Assembly (NCBI GenBank): GCA_004380135.1
Contig: QXCR01000291.1
Coordinates: 1-22,072 of the forward strand
Reading direction: 5' to 3'
DNA: 22,072 bases
Origin: Stemphylium vesicarium
Taxonomy: Eukaryota > Ascomycota > Dothideomycetes > Pleosporales > Pleosporaceae
Positions 10,708 through 20,371 of this stretch are shown piece by piece (the stretch's first letter is position 1; each line of letters opens with the position of its first letter). The notes beneath the pieces are model-generated. The model made no database searches and was not told the origin of the DNA. It worked only from the letters and a program-made list of their open reading frames with translations. Position numbers and translations under genes: made by a program.

Positions 10708-10712
10708 GAAGT
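10708..10712. repeat. Target-site duplication GAAGT, right copy
   Basis: Immediately outside the right Gypsy-B LTR and identical to 3813-3817. It encodes part of GDF in the hAT transposase, so the insertion point lies within that ORF. Confidence 0.9.
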
Positions 10713-11101
10713 CTCCAAACTCGCGCGCTACAGCCGCGATCGTAGTGTCGTTGTTGCTAGCATTATTAAGTACGAAGTAACCTAGCGTATCTAACGTAAT
10801 CCCGTATGCCCGTAGTGTTGCAACAACAGCTATAGCGATCGCCTCACTAGTGTGGGCACCGTTGAGCTGCGGCAGAGCGATAGGCAGGTCGTGGATCTCA
10901 CCTAACGCTGTGGCAAAGTGAGCAACGATCCCAAAAAAGCCCCGCGCCCCTCCCTTTATCGTCTAGCCATCAAAACTTATATATATTTTTGTTATAGATA
11001 ACAAGCAAAGATCTCTCCTAAGCGAAGGATGCGATATTGGCAGCTAATAGTCGCACGAGACGGAGGATAATAATTAGCGTAAGGCGCGTAAATTACGTAA
11101 T
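10708..11101 (-). pseudogene. hAT transposase, catalytic-core part (relic)
   Basis: Minus-strand relic, little affected by RIP. It reads ITKIYISFDG*TIKGGARGF, then FGIVAHFATALGEIHDLPIA, LPQLNGAHTSEAIAIAVVA, YGITLDTLGYFVLNNASNND and VAREFGDF, ending at the Gypsy-B target site. The first catalytic Asp (codon 10969-10971, SFDGW) is kept, but the following Trp is TAG. The second Asp, in LDNASNND, reads Asn at 10765-10767. Upstream, PYANYYPPSRATIS (about 11030-11090) is in a different frame, indicating a frameshift near 11010-11030. The usual N-terminal BED zinc finger is absent. It is fused in frame to 2469-3817 after excision of Gypsy-B. Confidence 0.87.
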
Positions 11102-11137
11102 TACTATCACGCCAAGATAACGCTAGATGTGATAGTA
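11102..11137. repeat. 9-bp inverted repeat TACTATCAC / GTGATAGTA at the hAT/Gypsy-A junction
   Basis: Perfect arms at 11102-11110 and 11129-11137 separated by 18 bp. It may be two LTR termini facing each other (one ending TACTATCAC, one starting TGTGATAGTA), or a chance hairpin. Confidence 0.55.
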
Positions 11138-11490
11138 GGGTCTACATAATAATGACTATTAGGAAGGATAAGGGTCCGGCACTAATAGTAGCTATTAGGG
11201 ACATTAGACGCTAGCGGTAATAGTAGTAATAGTAAAGGATATAGCAGCGAGAATATAAGAATAGAAAGGTTTTATTATTTCTCTTATTATAGTTAACTCT
11301 TATAGTTATATCTCTTACTTAGATTACTAACTAGTTATTCTATTACTTATATAGAATTAAATTATCTATACCTAAATATTTATTATTCTACTTAGTTGCT
11401 AGATAACTCTATAGGCCTACCGCTATATAATACCTCGCCTGCCTTAGTACGGACTAGGACTAGAGAAGTATCGCCGAACCCTATATAACA
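11128..11490 (+). repeat. Putative Gypsy-A 5' LTR (boundaries uncertain)
   Basis: The region upstream of gag starts TGTGATAGTAGGG and a possible end is TATATAACA at 11482-11490, a TG...CA pair. No second copy exists in the window to confirm it, and no convincing tRNA primer site was found. Confidence 0.35.
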
Positions 11491-11511
11491 CTTTAACTAC
11501 CTACGGACTCT

Positions 11512-13260
11512 ATGGAAGGTATTCACTAACTATACGCTTTAAGAAGATTAGCAAGAGCAGTAATAGTAGTAGCGAATAACGGAAGACACGCACTGGCCAC
11601 GCCAGCCGCGGTGCTAGGTCCTAGTGAGACCTACCCGCCTATTAATAAAGAAATGCTCGAGAACTCTAAGTCTAAGAATAATAATAATATCTAGATAGAG
11701 TTAATTAGAGATCTTAAGTATTAACTTAAAGCTTAGATAAGATAGACTACTATCTTAATAGAGCTAGTAAACTAGCTTATAGTATAAGTTATAGCTACGC
11801 TAAATAAACGCCTATATTTAAAACTTAAGATAGTAATATCTAAGAAGTATAATAGTAGATAAGCTAAACTCTATACCTTTCTTATAAATATTAAACTATA
11901 CTATAAGTTTAATGGCGTACTAGACGATTAAGAAAAGATCCTTATAGCTAGTATATATATAAAAGGAAAAGTAGCTAGCTAGGTATAGTTCTTTATAGAC
12001 AACTACCTTAAAAGCCCCCGCCTAGAAGGCGAGAAGAAGGAGACGTAATAACTATTCGCTAGCTAGACTAACTTTAAAGAGGAAATAGGACGTATCTTTA
12101 GAGAAGTAGACGACTAAAACTAGGCTAAGAAAGTAATTACTCGCCTAAAGCAGACTAAGTTAGTATCCTCGTACACTACTAAGTTTAAGTAGCTATAGTT
12201 ACGTATTAACTAGGATAACGTAGTACTTTAAATAGTATACGAGAATAGTTTAAAGAACTTAATTAAAGATAGCTTAGTATACTATAATAAGCTAGCGGAT
12301 CTATACGCGTTAGTAGAACTAGCTACCTATATTAATAATAGGCTATAGGAACGCAATTAGTAGAAAGTATAAAACACCTTTATTCTAGCTAATACAAAGA
12401 AGTTCTACTAGAATATTTAGATTAATAAAGAAGAGGATATTATTATAATAGACTAAGTATAAGCTAAGAATTAAAAGCCTAAGAGAAGATACTATAATAG
12501 ACTTTCTAAAAAAGAGCGTTAGAAACGCTATAATAATAAAGTATATCTCTAATATAGAAAGGAAAGATACTTCTATAGGGACTACCTAGAAAATAATAAG
12601 AGATAATAGAGAGCTATTAAAATTAAGATAATTAGATAAGGTACGCCCTACTCTAGAAAATAGTCTACTAATAGTAACGTTAGCGATATAGAACTATATA
12701 AAGAAGCTTAGCTATTAGATAACGCTATATATAAGCTCCTCCTCTAAGTAGTTAAGGCTAAAAATATAATAAGTTAGGACGAAGTCTAGCCTACTAATTT
12801 AAAAGTCTACGTAGTTACGTTACGTTAGCGCCTATAAGTCTAATAATACTAGAAATGCGGCTAGAACTCACACCTAGTAAATAAATATAGCTATAAGGGA
12901 TAAATTACTATTACTAGCCTAGAAGCTAAGAAAGTAATAAAAGAAGCCTTTAATAAATAACTATACTTTAAAGAAGTTATTATAGAAGAAGATAAAGAAC
13001 TCTTTAAATTAAAGAAGAAACCTTAGTAAACTTATAGAAAGAATTAAGCCTAGAAAGATATAAGTAAAAATAGACTAATTAAAAATAAATAGTATATAAA
13101 AAACGTACTAATAGGCTAGAAACCTATACCTTATAACTACTTATATTAGATATTCTACTATAAGGATAACTATAGAACCTACTATAACGCTAAGTACGGC
13201 GTAGGCTACTTTCCTAGAAAGAGGAAAGATAGGTAGTTAAAAAACTAGGATACTACTAGA
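11512..13260 (+). pseudogene. Gypsy-A gag relic
   Basis: An ATG at 11512-11514 opens a frame that can be followed to the zinc knuckle. The first 50 or so codons are almost clean (NNGRHALATPAAVLGPSETY). Retroelement capsid features follow: KLYYKFNGVLDD, FFIDNYLKSPRLEGEKKE, TNFKEEIGRIFREVDD, then KLADLYALVELATYINNRL. The knuckle at 12847-12888 reads Y*KCG*NSHLVNKY, matching C-x2-C-x3-GH-x4-C. One Cys and the His are kept; the other two Cys read Tyr and Gly reads Ser, as RIP predicts. In-frame TAG/TAA fit former CAG, CAA and TGG. The 3' limit is approximate. Gag would form the particle that packages element RNA. Confidence 0.78.
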
Positions 13261-13369
13261 GATAGAGTCACGCTAATATAGGTAGTCCTAAAACGACCCT
13301 CTATAATATATAAGATAAGAGTCTATAGAATCTTAGATTAAGAATAGAAGTCTTAGTATATAGATATAA

Positions 13370-15127
13370 GATAATAGTAACTATTAATAGTAGTACTATC
13401 TAGATAATTATCTCGTTATAAGTAGTAGAAAGATATAATATATCTTACTAAGCTAAGAAATAGTTAGTATAAGTAGTATTAGCTAATAATAACTCTATAG
13501 GATATAGAGGCGGCATAATAAGACTAGAGACCTAACTAGTATTACTAGACGTAGTAGAGATAAGAGACTAGATAAATATTAATATTATAGATTTTAGAGA
13601 AGAAGATATATTAATTAGCTATAATTAGTTAATTAAGTATAATCTAGCTATTAATTAGCTAAGGAAAACTATACTTAGCTAAGAACCTACGCGTAAGGTT
13701 ACTAGAGTACGAAAAGAGAAACGCCTAATAGTCTAGAGCTTACCTAAGAATAGGAGGATTAGCAATATCTCACCTTATAAGATTATAAGAATCTATAAGA
13801 AGGACCCTAAGAGAATAGGAGTTATATAGTTAAAACGCGCTACAACTATAAAGAGAGGGCCTATACTACTAGATATTCTAAAGAAATATAATATAAACGA
13901 GTTTAGAGAACTATTTAAAGAAATAGAAGTAACTAAATTAGTAGATTACTAGAAATAGGATTATAAGATCTATATCTAAGAAGGAGCTAAGCTCGTCTAG
14001 GGACTAATATACCTAATCGCGCCTAAGTATAAGCTAGAGTTACGCGAATACCTTAGAAAGAACCTAAGTAAACGATTTATCCGCGAAAGTGAAAGCCTAA
14101 TAGCTTCGCCTATACTATTTATTAAGAAAGCTAATAGAAAGTAGCGACTATATATTAACTACTAAAGGGTAAATAGTAGTATAATAAAGAATTAATACCT
14201 ACTATTACTAATAACAGAGCTTATAGATTAACTCTAAGGAGTAAAGTAGTTTACTAAATTTAATATTTAGAAAGGATTTTACTATATTTAAATTACTAAA
14301 AGATATAAGTAAAAGACTACCTTTAAGACAAAGTATAGACTATATAAGTATATAGTTATACCGTTTAGCTTAATAAACGCACTAGCAATCTTTTAGATAG
14401 TTATTAATAAGGCACTTTATAAGTATCTAGGAATCTTCGTAGCTACCTATCTAGATAATATACTAGTGTATTCTAAAGGCACGCTAGAAGAATATATAGA
14501 ATATATAAAAAAGGTACTATAGAAGCTTAAGTAATATAAGCTATACCTATAACCTATAAAGTATAAATTCTATATAAAAGAAATAGAATTCCTAGAGTTT
14601 ATTATCTTAATAGAAGGTATAAAAATAAATCTAAAGAAGATCTAGACTATATAGAAGTAGCTAACTTCTAAAATAGTTAAGAACGTATAATTCTTTCTAG
14701 AATTTATAAATTTTTATAGAAAGTTTATTAGGAACTACTCTTAAATTATAATACTACTTATAGAGATTATAAAGAAAGAAGTAGAGTTTAAATAGAAAAA
14801 GGAATACTAAGAAGCTTTTAACTAACTAAAGTAGGTATTTCTTAAAGCCCCTATACTTAAGATATACGACTCTAGACGTAAAACGTAAGTTAAGACTAAT
14901 ACGTTAGATTATACACTTAGCGCTATATTATTATAACTATATAATAATAGAAAATAGAGACTAGTATTCTACTATTCTAGAAAGTTCTCTAGAGTAGAAC
15001 TTAACTACAAGGTTTATAATAAGGAACTACTTAGAGTAGTTAATACCTTTAAATAATAGAAAGTATACCTATTAGAACTTCTAGACTAGATTAAAGTATT
15101 TTCTAATTACTAAAACCTAATAAGCTT
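13370..15127 (+). pseudogene. Gypsy-A pol relic: protease-like region, RT, RNase H (no integrase)
   Basis: It is read in the frame containing 13998, which differs from gag. A protease-like region lies at about 13490-13680 (LVLLDVVEIRDQI-like). RT begins near 14000 with IYLIAPKYKLELREYLRKNL and shows RLYINY and TTFKTKYRLYKYIVIPFSL. The catalytic motif YLDNILVYS at 14448-14474 has the second Asp changed to Asn. The connection reads FFLEFINFYRKFIRNYS. RNase H shows NTLDYTLSAILL and FYYSRKFSRVELNYKVYNKE, ending in VFSNY*NLISF at 15127. The RT-to-RNase H frame is unbroken by indels. Zinc-binding and core integrase domains are missing because Copia sequence begins here. Confidence 0.85.
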
Positions 15128-15150
15128 TGTAAGAAAGGTATAGCGGAGGA

Positions 15151-15181
15151 TTACTAATACTATTAGTAATAGTATTAGTAA
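15151..15181. repeat. Perfect 31-nt palindrome in the Copia LTR
   Basis: Arms 15151-15165 and 15167-15181 are perfectly complementary around one central base. The copy at 20395-20425 is equally perfect; the only difference between copies is the centre (G versus A). Confidence 0.85.
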
Positions 15182-15285
15182 TAGCGGAAGATAGGAACTA
15201 GAGTTGAAAGTATATCTATTAGATATAAAGGGGGGAGTTAGACACTAAGGTATTATCGCTATCTACTCGTTATTATATATAAATG

Positions 15286-15328
15286 CTAGGTTATCTAGAA
15301 TATTCTATCTTACTAATAGATAACCTAG
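15286..15328. repeat. 11-bp stem-loop in the Copia LTR
   Basis: CTAGGTTATCT (15286-15296) pairs with AGATAACCTAG (15318-15328) across a 21-nt loop. The other LTR has one G-to-A mismatch in the left arm. Confidence 0.7.
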
Positions 15329-15412
15329 ATATACGTAATTTCTACGTTATAGATTACGTATATAAGAACGTAATAGCTATAGTAGTGCTATTCTAGCTAA
15401 AAGAGTACTAGT

Positions 15413-15458
15413 GCTTACTTAAGCTTACTAAGGCTTACTTAAGCTTAATTAAGCTTAT
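15413..15458. repeat. 10-bp tandem repeat at the Copia LTR end, about 4.6 units
   Basis: Units GCTTACTTAA, GCTTACTAAG, GCTTACTTAA, GCTTAATTAA and GCTTAT lie close to the 5' edge of the minus-strand LTR (U3). They are conserved at 20657-20702. Regulatory-protein binding is possible but unproven. Confidence 0.75.
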
Positions 15459-15467
15459 ATTCTAATA

Positions 15468-15484
15468 CGCCCCCTTAAGCTTAA
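15468..15484 (-). promoter_or_regulatory. Copia polypurine tract
   Basis: The minus strand reads TTAAGGGGGCG directly before the 3' LTR start (TATTAGAAT, formerly TGTTAGAAT). Its position and G-run fit the plus-strand primer site and fix the element's orientation. Confidence 0.7.
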
Positions 15485-15509
15485 TAAGCTTAATTCTAGT
15501 AGTAGTAAT

Positions 15510-18500
15510 TTAGTAACTCCCTTTACTAGTATTACTCTTTTAGATAAGGTAGTAGATTTGCTTCTACTTTAAGTCCTTAATCTTTTATATACTAATAGAC
15601 TTAGTTAAGCTATCTACTAGTAGAGTAACTATAGGCTAATAGGACAATTCTATTTCCTTATTTTTAACCTTTTCTCTAATAAAGTAATACCTAATATTAA
15701 CATGCTTGGTTCTAGCGTGATATATAGGATTCTTCGCTAGTTCTATAGCACTTTAGCTATCTGTTTTAATAATCTTTGTGTTTTTAAAAATAGGAATAAT
15801 TAAGCTTATCTCTTTAATAAAGAGATTTAGATATAAGCTCTCTTTAACTGCTTCTTTGTAGGCCATAAACTCAGCCTCTGCGCTAGATAGTGCAACAGTT
15901 TTTTGCAATTTTGATAGCTAGGATATAGCGCTACTATTCTTATTATGGCTTAATAAGAATATATAGCCTATAGTAGACCTTCTACTAGTAAAATCGCCCC
16001 CCTAATCTGAATCTATAGAGCTAGTTAGATTAATTATTTTATCTAGCTATTTTAGCTCTATAGGCTTAGATTAAGTTTTACTAGGGTTTAGATTATAGCT
16101 TAATGCTAGGTCCTTAGTATGCTTTATATAGCCCTAGAGGTAGTTTAGACTATTAAAGTGATCTATACTAGGATTAGATATATATCTAGCTAAGCTGTTT
16201 ATAGCGTATGCTATATTAGGCCTAGTAAAAGTAGTAATATAGATAAGAGAGCTAATTTCTTATTAATATCTTTAGATATCTCTTAGACAAGCCTCTTCTT
16301 TATTACTTTCTAGCTTAGTATTAGGAGCTAGCGGAGCTTCTCTAGGTTTAACACCTTCTTTATTAAATTTAGCTAGTAGTCTACTAATGTATTTTTCTTA
16401 GATTAAATATAGAGATCTTATTGCTCTGTTTTGATAGATCTCTACTCTAAGAAACTCTTTTACTTCGCCTAGGTTCTTTATTTCTAAAGTAGAAATAGAA
16501 CTAAGCTCTTTAAATAGACTATCTATTATTTGCTTACTTTTTGCAAATATTAATAGATCGTCTACGTGAGTAGCTATTATAACCTTTTTACTAGTGCTTA
16601 TATAGGTAGCAGTATCAGTTTGTAAAGGAGTAAACTCTAGTTTAGCTAATAGACTAGCTAGCAGTTTTTGCCACTGTCTAGAGGCTTGTTTTAGACCATA
16701 TAGTGCCTTTTTCAGTAAGCAAACATGATTGGGATAGCTAGAGCTAACAAAGCCTTCAGGTTGTTCTATATAGATAGTAGTATCTATTAGAGCATTAGGA
16801 AAAGCTTGTTTAATATCCTAGCTATATATTTCCTAATCTAAAGTAATAAATACTACTAATAGTAGCCTTATTATACTAGGCTTACTAGTATTTGTAAAGG
16901 TTTCTTTAAAATTTAGATCTTTCTCTTATAGAAAACCTTTAGCTACCTATCTAGCCTTATAGATTTAGCTATTTTCTTAATATTTTTTATTTAATATCTA
17001 TTATCCTTTTAGGACTAGATTATTGCTAGGTCTAGATACTAGTAACTAGGTATTGTTATTATAGAGCTAGTCTATTTCTAGTTATATTATAGCTAAATAG
17101 TTATTCTTTTCTTTATACTTTAGAACTTCTTTATAGTTCTTAGGATAGTCCTCTATTTTGCTAGTATAATATACTTTTTCTATTATATTAGAAAAGGCTA
17201 TACTCGCATTTAGAGTACCTTCTCTTAGCTTACTAATTTCTCTATTCTTTTTATTATTAATAACTACTTTAGGATAAGTTTTAATAGCCTTTTTATTGCT
17301 ACTATATTAATTATCTATAGTAGCTTCTAGTACTGCCTTACTAAATTCGTCTTCTATCTCTAGATCCTCTTAACTAAGATCTTTTAAAGGCTTATAGTAA
17401 GTTCCTTCTAGTACTTTAATATCTCTAGCTAAAGTGACTTTATAAGATTTAAGATCTAGAAGATAATATAGGTTATTACTTATATAACTTATTAGGTAGT
17501 ATGGTTTTAACCTAGTATCTAGCTTATATAAAAACTCTTTAGATTCTTTTTTATAGCTTAAAGATCCCTAGATCTTTATATTAGCTATATTAGGCTTAGC
17601 TTTATATTTAACCTTATAAGGCGTTTTAAAATTAATAGAACTATTTAGTATTCTATTATAGAGATATATAGTGGATATTAGAGCCTCTACCTATAGCCTT
17701 TTTAGTAGTTTAGACTTAAATAGTAGAGCTCTTACTTTATTAAATAAAGTTCTATTTATATACTCTACCCCTCCCTTAGCTTTAGGATTAAAAAGAGGTA
17801 TAAATCTAAAGATAAATTCTTTATCTTTAGCTAGATCTAATAGATCTTTTATATTTAGTTTATTATCTACTTAAATTAGCTTAAGCCTTTTATTATCTTA
17901 TACTTTAACTCTATTAATAAATTCTTCAATAGGTTAAATTAGTTCTACTCTATTTTTAAGTATTTCTATCTCTAGATATTTTATCTTATAGTCTAGAAAG
18001 GTAATATAATACCTATAGCCTCTATTAGTTATAGGCTTAATAGGTCCTCCTAAATCTATATAGACTAGATCTCTAAAGTTATCTACTTTAGTAGTAATAG
18101 AGTCTCTACTAATAGTACTAGTTTACTTACTTTCTAGGTAGATAATATAGTCTATAAAGTCTTTACTAGTATCTATCTTAAAGTCTAGGCCTTCTATATT
18201 AGTTAATAGCTTACTAAGGCTATTCTTATTAATATATTCTAGTCTTTTATATAGTAGAATAGTATTATTAAGGGTCTTAGTAGAAGTATTTATAACTTCT
18301 ATACTCTTATCTCTATTACTATAAGTAGTAAAAGTAGCTATATTTCTAGTATAGTGTCTTATAGCTAGAATCTTATTATTCTTATAGGCTTAGCATTCTT
18401 TTTTAGTAAAATTAAACTCTACCCCTCTATTAATAGCTTAGTAGACGCTTAGCAGGTTTACTTATATTTTAGGTACTAGTAGTATATCCTTAAGTACTAT

Positions 18501-19617
18501 AGGCGTATTAGTGCTAGCAAAGATAATAGCTATATTACCCTTAGCTTTTGCTTTAAGTAGAGTACTAGTATTACCCTACTTAATATAGGTATTATTAATT
18601 AGCTTAAGATTAGAAAAAAGATCTTCTCTAGAGCATATATAATAGCTAGCACTACTATCTAGTATCTATATAATCTTATTACTAGTAGAAGATTCTTTAG
18701 TACCTTCTATATTATTAACTTAAATAATAGTACTATTAAGACTACTCTCTTCTACTATATTTGCGGCCTTAAATTGCTTCTTATTACTGCGTTTCTTCTT
18801 ATAATAGATATTATCTATATGTCCACTTCTATTGTAATAAGAGCAGTACTTGCTACTTTTCTTTATATTTAAAGACATTTCTATGTCTTTATTAGTAATC
18901 TCTTTATTAGAGATACTATTCTTTAGAGATTTAATTGAATATAGACGTCTAGACTCGTTAAGAATCTAGCTAAATATAAGATCTAGATTAATTAGCTTAT
19001 CTAGTCTTAAATCTTAAGTAATAATAGTTACTAAATAATTAAAATCGTTATTTAGATTATTTAGTACTAGAGTAGCAATAAACTTTAATAGTAGAGAAAT
19101 ATCTCTAGCTTCTAGGCTATTAAGTAGTCTCTTAATTTTCTGCAAATATGCTTCTACGTTATTATTACAGCTAATTAACGTAGTATTAATTAGCTCTTTA
19201 CTTAGTAGAAAATCGCTACTAAACCCTTTTACTTAATATAGAGATTTAAGATTATCCTATAATAGAAATGGTGATTTAATCTCTTTAGTTTATAGAAGCG
19301 GGCCGTTATCTAGGCTTAATCTAATAATAGATAATACTTTACCTTCTTATTCTTTTAAATTATCTAATTTCTCTTATATAAAATTAGATAAGTTTAACTA
19401 AGAAAGATCTATTATTATAATAGAATAGCAGCCTTCTTTAACTAAGAGAGACTCTACTCTTAAAGCCTAAATATCATAGTTAGAGTTACCTACTAACTTA
19501 GGCACTCTAAAAATGCTGCTTTTAGCTATTATAGCTACTACTCTTGCGTCTAGACAAAGTAGATAGCTATTATCTAGAGATAGCAAATAGCTAGAACTTG
19601 TATGTAGTCTTATTATA
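15510..19617 (-). pseudogene. Copia gag-pol polyprotein relic
   Basis: One minus-strand frame holds every domain, checked at 19473, 18822, 18657, 16557 and 15510. Gag has VPKLVGNSNYDI*ALRVESL and CNNNVEAYLQKIKRLLNSLE. The zinc knuckle is near 18800-18840 (CSYYNRSGHIDNIYY, where CxxCxxxGHxxxxC is expected). The protease motif is DSSASYYIC at 18633-18659, with the family's Gly read as Ser. Integrase spans about 17300-18400. The RT box HVDDLLIFA (16557-16565 for VDD) retains both Asp. RNase H has SRRSTIGYIFLLS and SSAEAEFMAYKEAVKES (about 15840-15900). The end at 15510 is the first plausible stop; the start near 19612-19617 is uncertain because an ATG may now read ATA. It is inactivated by scattered TAG/TAA. 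Confidence 0.87.
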
Positions 19618-19713
19618 ATAGAAAGCTATAGTTACTGTTCTTACGAGCACTAATGGCTATTGAAGAACTCTGGCTATAGATTAAATTATAATAAGCTAAT
19701 AAGATCTAGCTTT

Positions 19714-19895
19714 AATAGTGCCGAAAACGTAGCACTGATAGGCCGAAATCCTAGCTAAAGTAGTACTAAAACTGTAGTACTAATAGTGCCGAAGACGTAG
19801 CACTTATAGGCGGAAATCCTAGCTAAAAATAGTACTAAAAACGTAGTACTAATAGTGCCGAAGGCGTAGTACTTATACCTAAAGTAGTATTATAT
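19714..19895. repeat. 68/69-bp tandem repeats with hairpins in the Copia leader
   Basis: Units 19714-19781, 19782-19850 and a partial from 19851 each begin AATAGTGCCGAA. Each full unit holds AGTGC...GCACT and AGTACT...AGTACT arms, so each could form two small stem-loops. They lie between the 5' LTR and gag. Confidence 0.8.
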
Positions 19896-20371
19896 TACCT
19901 ATAGTAATTGCTTATTACTCTAGTAAAGGTTGCTAGTCTTCCTAGAGGCTAACTTATTAGCTAGTTACTAAGTAAGAGTTTTAGCTCTATTTAGTAACTA
20001 TACGCTTTACTAGAAGCTATTACTAATAAGCTTTAATAAACAATTACTATAGTAGCCTACTATAAGTTTGCCTTAAGTATAGGATCACCTAGAGCCTTAT
20101 ACTAGTATTACTATTAGTATCTTCCTTCTACCTTTTAATAGTAGTTTAGTATAGCTTAATAAGCTTATCTAAACTTATTATAGTCTTACGTAGAGTAATT
20201 AGTAGGTTAGGAATAGTTTCTTAGTAACTAGGGTTACTTAATTACTTAGGTCTTAGTAGGTAGGGACTATATACTAGAATATTACTACTATAGCTTAGAG
20301 TAATAAATACTCTAGTTACTATAGACTTATAGTAACTCTATTTCTAAAGGGTCTAACTTAGGCTTATAACC
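19896..20371 (-). other. Copia 5' leader, no gene recognised
   Basis: Sequence between the tandem repeats and the 5' LTR, AT-rich with RIP stops in all frames. On the minus strand the bases next to the LTR (GGTTATAAGCC) may be a decayed primer-binding site, but I could not match a tRNA. Confidence 0.45.

Larger units (their letters stand above)
2248..11127 (-). mobile_element. hAT DNA transposon, minus strand, split by Gypsy-B and missing its 5' end
   Basis: A cut-and-paste hAT element. Its transposase is recognised in two blocks, 10708-about 11101 (catalytic core) and 2469-3817 (middle and C-terminal dimerisation region). The blocks are collinear once the nested Gypsy-B (3818-10707 plus one GAAGT copy) is removed. 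The outer end is put at 2248, where the ankyrin homology stops and the sequence starts CAGACTCCGC, compatible with a hAT terminal inverted repeat starting CAG. The opposite end is not in the window; hAT homology fades at about 11100 beside Gypsy-A. Decay is patchy: 2470-2700, 3340-3500 and the blocks next to the Gypsy-B insertion keep CA and TG, while 2710-3340 and 3500-3660 are heavily RIPped. The element is dead. Confidence 0.8.
11128..15127 (+). mobile_element. Gypsy-A: Ty3/Gypsy element, plus strand, 3'-truncated at Copia
   Basis: A second Gypsy family, different in sequence from Gypsy-B. It has a probable 5' LTR and leader, gag with a zinc knuckle, and a protease-like region, RT and RNase H. 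It stops at the first base of the Copia LTR (15128). No integrase and no 3' LTR are present. Coding is disrupted by RIP stops, though 11138-11230 and 11430-11660 still keep CA and TG. Confidence 0.83.
15128..15467 (-). repeat. Copia left LTR (3' LTR)
   Basis: A 340-bp repeat that aligns without gaps to 20372-20711 (offset 5244). I counted 13 differences, about 96% identity, all C/T or G/A. It starts TGTAAG and ends CTAATA (from CTAACA). It contains a perfect 31-nt palindrome, a second 11-bp stem and a 10-bp tandem array. Confidence 0.93.

Noticed and set aside
2700..15127. AT-rich desert as centromere, mitochondrial insertion or noncoding DNA
   Set aside because: Transposase, gag and pol domains can be read through RIP-type stops, so it is decayed transposon sequence.
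15220..15245. AAAGGGGGGAG at 15228-15238 as a plus-strand polypurine tract ending Gypsy-A
   Set aside because: It lies inside the 340-bp repeat that is duplicated at 20372-20711 and bounded by TG...CA, so it is internal to the Copia LTR.
17671..17874. 67-residue + ORF in the RIPped region
   Set aside because: Antisense to the Copia integrase region on the minus strand; low-complexity Leu/Ser composition, a chance opening.
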